Positions 27,901 through 36,900 of a stretch of 64,000 nucleotides of DNA are shown piece by piece. Source of the stretch: Lysobacter gummosus (GTDB lineage Bacteria > Pseudomonadota > Gammaproteobacteria > Xanthomonadales > Xanthomonadaceae); the NCBI RefSeq assembly GCF_001442805.1, contig NZ_CP011131.1:2852001-2916000 (forward strand), given 5' to 3'. The stretch's first letter is position 1. Each line of letters opens with the position of its first letter. Below the pieces are notes generated by a model. That model did not search any database. It was not told where the DNA came from and was given only the letters and a program-made list of their open reading frames with translations. Made by a program: the position numbers and the translations under genes.

Positions 27901-30900
27901 CGCCGGTACCGGCATTTCGGTCGACTTCGGCACGCTGCAATTCGGCGACGCGCTTACCGCGGGTCTGTTCGGTGGCGCCGGCGTGAATCTGGGCGCGGCG
28001 GGCACGCTGAATCTCAATGGTTTCGACGCCTCGTTCGGCAATCTGAGCGGCGCCGGCAACATCGGCCTGGGCGCCAATCGGTTGTCGGTGGGCGGGCTGG
28101 GATTGAATGGCAGTTTCGACGGCATCATCGGCGGCACCGGTGGTCTGCTCAAACTCGGCACCGGCACCTTGAGCCTCAACGGGGCCAATACGTTCAGTGG
28201 CGGAGTGGATCTGTCGGCCGGCGGTCTGATGTTGGGGAATGCGGGTGCGTTGGGCACGGGCGCGCTCAACGTGAGCGGCAATGCCGGGTTCGGAGCGAAC
28301 GTCGGCGGGCTCGATATCGGCAATGCGATCAATCTCGGCGGCGGTTTTGCGCTCGACATCGGCGGCACTAACGGCCTGGCCCTGTCGGGCGTCATCGGCG
28401 GCGCAGGCGGCCTGAACTTCAGCGGCACCGGTGCGTTGACCCTCAACGGTGCGAACACCTTCGGCGGCGGCTTCGGCCTGAGCGGTGGCGGCAGCCTGAA
28501 TCTCGGCAACGCTGGCGCGCTGGGCACGGGCGCGCTGAACCTGTCGGGTCTGGGCGGCAGCCTGAGCGCCAGCTTGCCCGGTCTGAACCTCGGTAACGCG
28601 ATCAATCTCGGTGCGGGTGCGTCGCTGGGCATCGGCGGCGCCAATGATCTTTCGCTGTCCGGGATCATCGACGGCGCTGGCGGTCTGAACTTCGGCGGCA
28701 CCGGCACGTTGAGCCTCAACGGTGCGAACACGTTCGGCGGCGGCTTCGGCCTGAGCGGTGGCGGCACGCTGAATCTCGGCAACGCCGGCGCGTTGGGTAC
28801 GGGCGCGTTGAACCTGTCGGGTCTGGGCGGCAACCTGAGCGTCGGCTTGCCCGGTCTGAACCTCGGCAACGCGATCAATCTCGGCGCGGGTGCGTCGCTG
28901 GGCATCGGCGGCGCAAACGATCTTTCGCTGTCCGGAATCATCGATGGCGCGGGCGGCTTGAACTTCGGCGGCACCGGCACGTTGAGCCTCAACGGTGCGA
29001 ACACCTTCGGCGGTGGCTTCGGCTTGAGCGGCGGCGGCACGCTGAATCTAGGCAACGCCGGCGCGTTGGGCACGGGTGCGTTGAACCTGTCGGGTCTGGG
29101 CGGCAACCTGAGCGCAAGCCTGCCCGGTCTGAACCTGGGCAACGCGATCAATCTCGGTGCGGGTACGTCGCTAGGCATCGGCGGCGCGAACGATCTTTCG
29201 CTGTCCGGGATCATCGATGGTGCGGGCGGTCTGAACTTCGGCGGCACCGGCACGTTGAGCCTCAACGGTGCGAACACCTTCGGCGGCGGCTTCGGCCTGA
29301 GCGGTGGCGGCAGCCTGAATCTCGGCAACGCTGACGCGCTGGGCACGGGCGCGTTGAACCTGTCGGGTCTGGGCGGCAGCCTGAGCGTCGGCTTGCCCGG
29401 TCTGAACCTGGGCAACGCGATCAACCTCGGCGGCGGTGCGTCGCTGGGCATCGGCGGCGCGAACGACTTGTCGCTGTCCGGGATCATCGGCGGCACGGGC
29501 GGTCTGAACTTCGGCGGCACCGGCACGTTGAGCCTCAACGGTGCGAACACGTTCGGCGGCGGCTTCGGCCTGAGCGGCGGCGGCACGTTGAATCTCGGTA
29601 ACGCCGGCGCGTTGGGTACGGGCGCGTTGAACCTGTCGGGTCTCGGCGGAAATCTGAGCGTCAGTCTGCCCGGCCTGAACCTCGGTAACGCGATCAATCT
29701 CGGTGCGGGTGCGTCGCTGGGCATCGGCGGCGCGAACGACTTGTCGCTGTCCGGAATCATCGATGGCGCGGGCGGCTTGAACTTCGGCGGCACCGGCACG
29801 TTGAGCCTCAACGGTGCGAACACCTTCGGCGGTGGCTTCGGCCTGAGCGGCGGCGGCACGCTGAATCTCGGCAACGCCGGCGCGTTGGGCACGGGTGCGC
29901 TGAACCTGTCGGGTCTGGGCGGCAACCTGAGCGTCAGTCTGCCCGGCCTGAATCTCGGCAACGCGATCAATCTCGGCGGCGGTGCGTCGCTGGGTATCGG
30001 CGGCGCGAACGATCTTTCGCTGTCCGGGATCATCGATGGTGCGGGCGGTCTGAACTTCGGCGGCACCGGCACGTTGAGCCTCAACGGTGCGAACACGTTC
30101 GGCGGCGGCTTCGGCCTGAGTGGCGGCGGCACGCTGAATCTCGGTAACGCCGGCGCGTTGGGTACGGGCGCGTTGAACCTCTCGGGTCTGGGCGGCAACC
30201 TGAGCGTCGGCTTGCCCGGTCTGAACCTGGGCAACGCGATCAATCTCGGTGCGGGTGCGTCGCTGGGTATCGGCGGCGCCAACGACTTGTCGCTGTCCGG
30301 GATCATCGATGGTGCGGGCGGCTTGAACTTCGGCGGCACCGGCACGTTGAGCCTCAACGGTGCGAACACCTTCGGCGGTGGCTTCGGCCTGAGCGGCGGC
30401 GGCACGCTGAATCTCGGCAACGCCGGCGCGTTGGGCACGGGTGCGTTGAACCTGTCGGGTCTGGGCGGCAACCTGAGCGTCGGCTTGCCCGGTCTGAACC
30501 TGGGCAACGCGATCAATCTCGGTGCGGGTGCGTCGCTGGGCATCGGCGGCGCCAACGATCTGTCGCTGTCCGGGATCATCGACGGCGCGGGCGGTCTGAA
30601 CTTCGGCGGCACCGGCACGTTAAGCCTCAACGGCGCGAACACCTTCGGCGGCGGCTTCGGCCTGAGTGGCGGCGGCACGCTGAATCTCGGCAACGCCGGC
30701 GCGTTGGGCACGGGTGCGTTGAACCTGTCGGGTCTCGGCGGAAATCTGAGCGCCAGCCTGCCTGGTCTGAACCTGGGCAACGCGATCGATCTCGGCGCAG
30801 GCGCGTCGCTGGGCATCGGCGGCGCTAACGACTTGTCGCTGTCCGGGATCATCGGCGGCACGGGCGGCTTGAACCTCGGCGGCACCGGCACGGTGAGCCT

Positions 30901-33900
30901 CAATGGCGCGAACACGTTCGGCGGCGGCGTGGCGCTCAACGGCGGCGGCGGTCTGAACCTCGGTAACGCCGGCGCGCTCGGTACCGGCGCGTTGAACGTG
31001 TCGGGTCTGGGCGGCAATCTGAGCGTCGGCTTGCCCGGTCTGAACCTCGGCAACGCGATCAATCTCGGTGCGGGTACGTCGCTGGGCATCGGCGGCGCGA
31101 ACGATCTGTCGCTGTCCGGAATCATCGACGGCGCGGGCGGCCTGAACTTCAACGGCACCGGCACCTTGAACCTCACCGGCGCGAACACTTTCGGCGGCGG
31201 CACCACGGTCCAGTCCGGCACGCTCGCGGTGAGCGGCTCGCTGCTGTCGCCGACCGTCGTCAACGCGGGCGCGACGCTCACAGGCACTGGCACCTTGGGT
31301 GACGTCACGCTTGACGGCGTGCTCAACGCGGGCAGCATCGGCGCAGCCGGCACCCTCACCATGGGATCGTTGTTCCTGGGCAGCGGCGCGACGCTCAACT
31401 ACGACTTGGGTGTCGCCGGCGGCGTCAACGATCGGGTCGTCGTGAACGGCAACCTCACCCTCGACGGCACCCTCAACGTCAACAACCTCGGCGGATTCGG
31501 ACCGGGCGTTTATCAGTTGATCGGCTACACCGGCACCCTCGACGACCGCGGACTGCTGCTCGGCACGCTGCCGGGACCGTTCACGCCCGACAGCGTCCAG
31601 GTGCAGACCGGCGTGTCGAACCAGATCAACCTTGCCGTCAACGCCGGCGCCGTCGTGCAATTCTGGGACGGCATCAACGTGCTGCCCAACGGCAGCGTCG
31701 ACGGCGGAGCGGGGGTATGGACCGCTGCGCCCACGCCCAATTGGACCAACGTCAACGGCACCGCCAACAGCGGCTGGGTGAACGGCGCCTTCGGCGTGTT
31801 CCAAGGCACGGCCGGCCTGGTGACCGTCGTCGGCCCGGTGGCTTTCGGCGGTTTGCAGTTCGCCTCCAACGGCTACGAGATCGCCGGCGGCCTCGGCGGT
31901 GTGCTCACCACCGACAACGCCAGCACGATCATCCGCGTGGACGCGGGCATGACCGGAACGATTTCGGCGCAGATCTCCGGCACCGGCGGGCTGGTGAAAA
32001 ACGATACCGGCACCCTGGTGCTGTCCGGCGCCAACAGCTTCGCTGGCGGCGTCGACCTCAACGCCGGCAACCTGGTGTTGGGCAATGCGGCTGCGCTCGG
32101 CACCGGCTCATTGGATGTCCTGGGCAATGCGGGCCTCAGCGCCGGCATCGCGGGCCTGAACCTCGGCAACGCGATCAACCTCGGCGGCGGCGTCGCGCTC
32201 GACATCGGCGGCACTAACGGCCTCGACCTGTCGGGTGTCATCGACGGTGCGGGCGGGCTGAACTTCAGCGGCACCGGCACGCTCGCGCTCAACGGCGCGA
32301 ACACCTTCGGCGGCGGCGTCGGCCTGACCGGCGGCGGCAATCTCAACCTGGGCAACGCCGGTGCTTTGGGTACAGGCGCATTGAACGTGTCGGGCTTGGG
32401 CGGCAGCCTGAGCGCTGGCGTTTCCGGTCTGAACCTCGGCAACGCGATCAATCTCGGCGCCGGCGCGGCGCTGGGCATCGGCGGCGCGAACGACCTGTCG
32501 CTGTCGGGCGTCATCGACGGTGCGGGCGGCTTGAACTTCGGCGGCACCGGCACGTTGAGCCTCAACGGCGCGAACACCTTCGGCGGCGGCCTCGGCCTCA
32601 GCGGCGGCGGCAACCTGAGCCTCGGCAACGCAGGCGCTTTGGGCACCGGCGCGTTGAACGTGTCGGGCCTGGGCGGCAACTTGAGCGTCGGTCTTTCCGG
32701 CCTGAACCTAGGCAACGCGATCAACCTCGGCGCCGGTGCGGCGCTGGGCATCGGCGGCGCGAACGATCTGTCGTTGTCCGGCGTGATCGACGGTGCAGGC
32801 GGTTTGAATTTCGGCGGCACCGGCACGCTTAGCCTCAACGGCGCGAACACCTTTGGCGGTGGCCTCGGCTTGAGCGGCGGCGGCAACCTGAGCCTCGGCA
32901 ACGCCGGCGCGCTCGGTACGGGCGCACTGAACGTGTCGGGCTTGGGCGGCAATCTGAGCGCCAGCGTTTCCGGCCTGAACCTCGGCAACGCGATCGACCT
33001 CGGCGCCGGTGCGGCGCTGGGCATCGGTGGCGCCAACGATCTGTCGTTGTCCGGCGTCATCGGCGGTGCGGGCGGCTTGAACTTCGGCGGCACCGGCACG
33101 CTTAGCCTCAGCGGTGCGAACACCTTCAGTGGTGGCGTCGGCCTCAGCGGTGGCGGCGGCCTGACGCTCGGCAATGCCGGCGCGCTCGGTACGGGTGCAC
33201 TGAATGTGTCGGGTCTGGGCGGCACGCTCAGTGCCGGCCTTTCCGGCCTGAATCTCGCCAACGCGATCAACCTCGGCGCCGGCGTGGCGTTGGGCATCGG
33301 CGGCGCCAACGACCTGTCGCTGTCGGGTGTGATCGACGGTGCGGGCGGCTTGAACTTCGGCGGCACCGGCACGCTGAGCCTCAACGGTGCCAACACCTTT
33401 GGTGGCGGTTTCGGCTTGAGCGGCGGTGGCAACCTGAGCCTCGGCAACGCAGGCGCTCTGGGCACCGGCGCGCTGAATGTGTCGGGCCTGGGCGGCAACC
33501 TCAGCGCCAGCCTGCCGGGTCTGACTCTCGGCAACGCGATCAACCTCGCTGGCGGCACTGCGCTGGGCATCGGCGGCGCGAACGACCTGTCGCTGTCGGG
33601 CGTCATCGACGGCGCGGGCGGCTTGAACTTCGGCGGCACCGGCACGCTGAGCCTCAATGGTGCGAACACCTTCGGCGGCGGCGTCGGCCTGAGCGGCGGT
33701 GGCAACCTGAGCCTCGGTAACGCTGGTGCTTTGGGCACCGGCGCTTTGAACGTGTCGGGTCTGGGCGGCAACCTCAGCGCCAGCCTGCCGGGTCTGACTC
33801 TCGGCAACGCGATCAACCTCGCTGGAGGCACTGCGCTGGGCATCGGCGGCGCGAACGACCTGTCGTTGTCGGGTGCCATCGGCGGCGCGGGCGGCCTGAA

Positions 33901-36900
33901 CTTCAGCGGCACCGGCACCTTGGGCCTCAACGGCGCGAACACCTTCGGCGGCGGCGTCGGCCTGAGCGGTGGCGGCAGCTTGAACCTCGGCAACGCCGGC
34001 GCGTTGGGCACCGGCGCATTGAATGTGTCGGGCTTGGGCGGCAGCTTGGCGACCAGCGTGTCCGGCCTGAACCTGGGCAACGCGATCAACCTCGGCACCG
34101 GCGCGGCGTTGGGCATCGGCGGCGCGAACGATCTGTCGCTGTCGGGCGTCATCGACGGTGCGGGCGGTCTGAACTTCGGCGGCACTGGCACGCTGAGCCT
34201 CAACGGTGCGAATACCTTCGGCGGTGGCCTCGGCTTGAGCGGCGGTGGCAACCTGAGCCTCGGCAACGCCGATGCGCTCGGTACGGGCGCATTGAACGTG
34301 TCGGGTCTCGGCGGCAACCTCAGCGCCAGCCTGCCGGGACTGAACATCGGCAATGCGATCGACCTCGGCGCCGGCGCGTCGCTGGGCATCGGCGGCACCA
34401 ACGACCTGACGCTGGCGGGCGCGATCGGCGGCGCCGGCGGTCTGAGCTTCGACGGCCCGGCCGGCCTGACGCTCGCCGGCGACAATACCTTCGGTGGTGG
34501 CGTCGACCTGCTCGGCGGCACCCTGACGGTAGGCAGCAACACGGCGCTGGGCACTGGCGCGTTGACGGTCGACGGCGCGGCCACCTTGGCTTCGTCCGCC
34601 GACGTAGCGCTGACCAACAACGTCGCGGTGAACGCCGATCTCACCTTCGGCGGCAGCGGCGACCTCGGACTCAACGGTCAGCTCAGCGGCACCGGCGGCC
34701 TCAACGTCGATGGCACGGGCGCGTTGAGCCTGGGCGGCGACAACAGCGGCTTCAGCGGCGACGTCGAACTGCGCGCGGGCTCCACCGTCATCGCCAATAG
34801 CGATGGCGCCTTGGGCACCGGTGCGGTGACGGTGGCCGGCGATGCCAATCTGGGCTCGCTGAGCGGCGCCACCTTGGGCAACGCGTTCGCTCTGAACGGC
34901 GATCTCTCGGTCGCCAACGCCGCGCCGTTGTCGCTCACCGGCGATATCGCCGGCAGCGGCGGTCTCAGCCTGGAAGGGCCGGCCGCGGTCACGCTCAGCG
35001 GCAACAACAGCTTCACCGGCGGCTTCGATCTGCTCGGCGGCACCCTCAACGTGGGTAGCAATACCGCGCTGGGCACCGGCGTGCTGCAAGTCGGCGGCAC
35101 TGGCGGCGCGCTGCAGGCCAGCGTCGCTGGTTTGAATCTGGGCAACGCGATCGATGTGAGTCCCACGGCCGCGCTGACGCTCGGCGGGACTGACCCGTTC
35201 ACGCTCAGCGGTGCGGTCGGAGGAAGCGGCGGTCTGATCAAGGACGGCACTTCCGCCGTCGCCTTGACGGGCGAGATGTCCGGCTTCTCGGGCAATTTCG
35301 ACATCCGCGGCGGTGCGCTGAGCGTGACCGACGGTGTAACCGCGGGCATCAGCAGCGCGGCCGGGACCACCGCGAACTTCGGCAACTTCGACGACGTGCT
35401 GACGTTGTCGCCATCGGGTTCGGTGGCCGGCACGGTCAATCTCGGCGGCGGCAACGACGTGTTCAAGAGCTCACTGGCCGGACTGGGCAGCGTGACGGGA
35501 GTGGTCGACGGGCAGGGCGGCGGCGATCTGCTGTCGCTGAGCGGAAGCGGGCAGGGCGTGCTGAGCAGCAACGCGTTTGCGGGCTTCGAGAACCTGAGCC
35601 TGGTCGGCCCGGGAACGCTGATCGTGCCGGCCGGAACCACCGCCAACTTCCTCACCGCTTCCATCGGCGGTATGAACGCAGGCAGCGGCACGTTCGTGGT
35701 CAACGGGACCTTCGCCGGCCTCACCGTGATCCAGGAGGGCGGCAGTCTGGTCGGCGACGGTACGATCGGCGGCGGCCTGGCTCTGGGCGGAAAGCTGGCG
35801 CCGAGCGGCCTTCCGGGCGCAACCGGCGCCGCGGCTGGCACCGGCGCGGCCGGCGCAACCTTGAACGTCGGCAGTTTCGCCAGCGGGCCGACCTCCAGCC
35901 TGATCCTGCGCCAGACCGGCGCCGGCGTCAGCGACAGCTTGATCGTCGCCGGCGCCGCCGCGCTCTACGGCGGCACCGTGGTAGCGCTGCCGCAGGCCGG
36001 GGCCTACGCCGACATCACCGACTACCGCATCATCGACGCGCAAAGCCTGAGCGGCAACGGCTTCGCTTCGGTCACCCAGACCGCGCTGCCGTTCCTGTCC
36101 GCCAGCCTGTTCGCGCAAGGCGGCGATTTGTTCCTGCGCCTGGAGGAAGCCAACCGCTTCAACGAGTTCCCGGGACTGCCGGGCAACCAGCAATCGGTCG
36201 CCAATGCGCTGCAGGCCTTGGCCGACAGCGGCAATCCCGCGGTCGAACAACTCGTGGCCGCCGCGCGCGGCGTCACCGCGGAGCAGGCGGTGCCGATGTT
36301 CGACACGCTGACCGGCGAAACCTACGGCTCGTTGCTCAGCGCCTCGCGTTACGGCGCCGAACGACTGCAACGCAGCGTCGGGCAGCAACTCGACGTGGGC
36401 CGGACCGAGCGCGCCGACGCCGGCTTCACCGCCTGGGCCACCACCTTTGGCGGAGATGCCGCGTTCCAGGGCAACGACACCTTGGCCGATATCGACAATG
36501 ACCTCTGGGGCCTGACTGTGGGCGCGGATGCTCCCTTCGGCGAAGGCTTCCGTGCCGGCGGTCATCTCGGCATGGCCAAGTCCGACTTCGATGTGCCGCG
36601 TCGCGGCGATCGCGCCGACGGCGATCAGTGGTACCTCGGCGCTCACTTCAGCTACGCCCCGCGCGCCGATGGCGGCGCATGGGTGCAAGGCGCGGCCGGC
36701 TACGCGAAAACCGACTTCGATGTCACCCGTCCGGTGCGCGTGGGCGTGTTCGACCGCACGGCCAGGGCCAGTGCCGATGCCGACGGCTGGTATGCGATGG
36801 TCGAAGCGGGATGGCGTTTCGAAACGGCGAGCGCGAGCATCGAGCCGATGGTCGGCGTCTATCACAGCCGTTTGAGCTTGGACGATGTGATCGAAACCGG

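Noticed and set aside
28406..34435. Regular repeats considered as a CRISPR array or satellite
   Set aside because: Units are 273 bp, directly adjacent without spacers, and in frame within one coding sequence.
25540..34674. Very long Pro/Ala-rich open frames on the minus strand opposite the autotransporter (for example 27571-31398 and 31873-34674)
   Set aside because: They are the reverse complement of Gly/Asn/Leu-rich repeats, keep the 273-bp period, have no plausible start signal and give low-complexity proline-rich sequence. They are shadows of the real gene.
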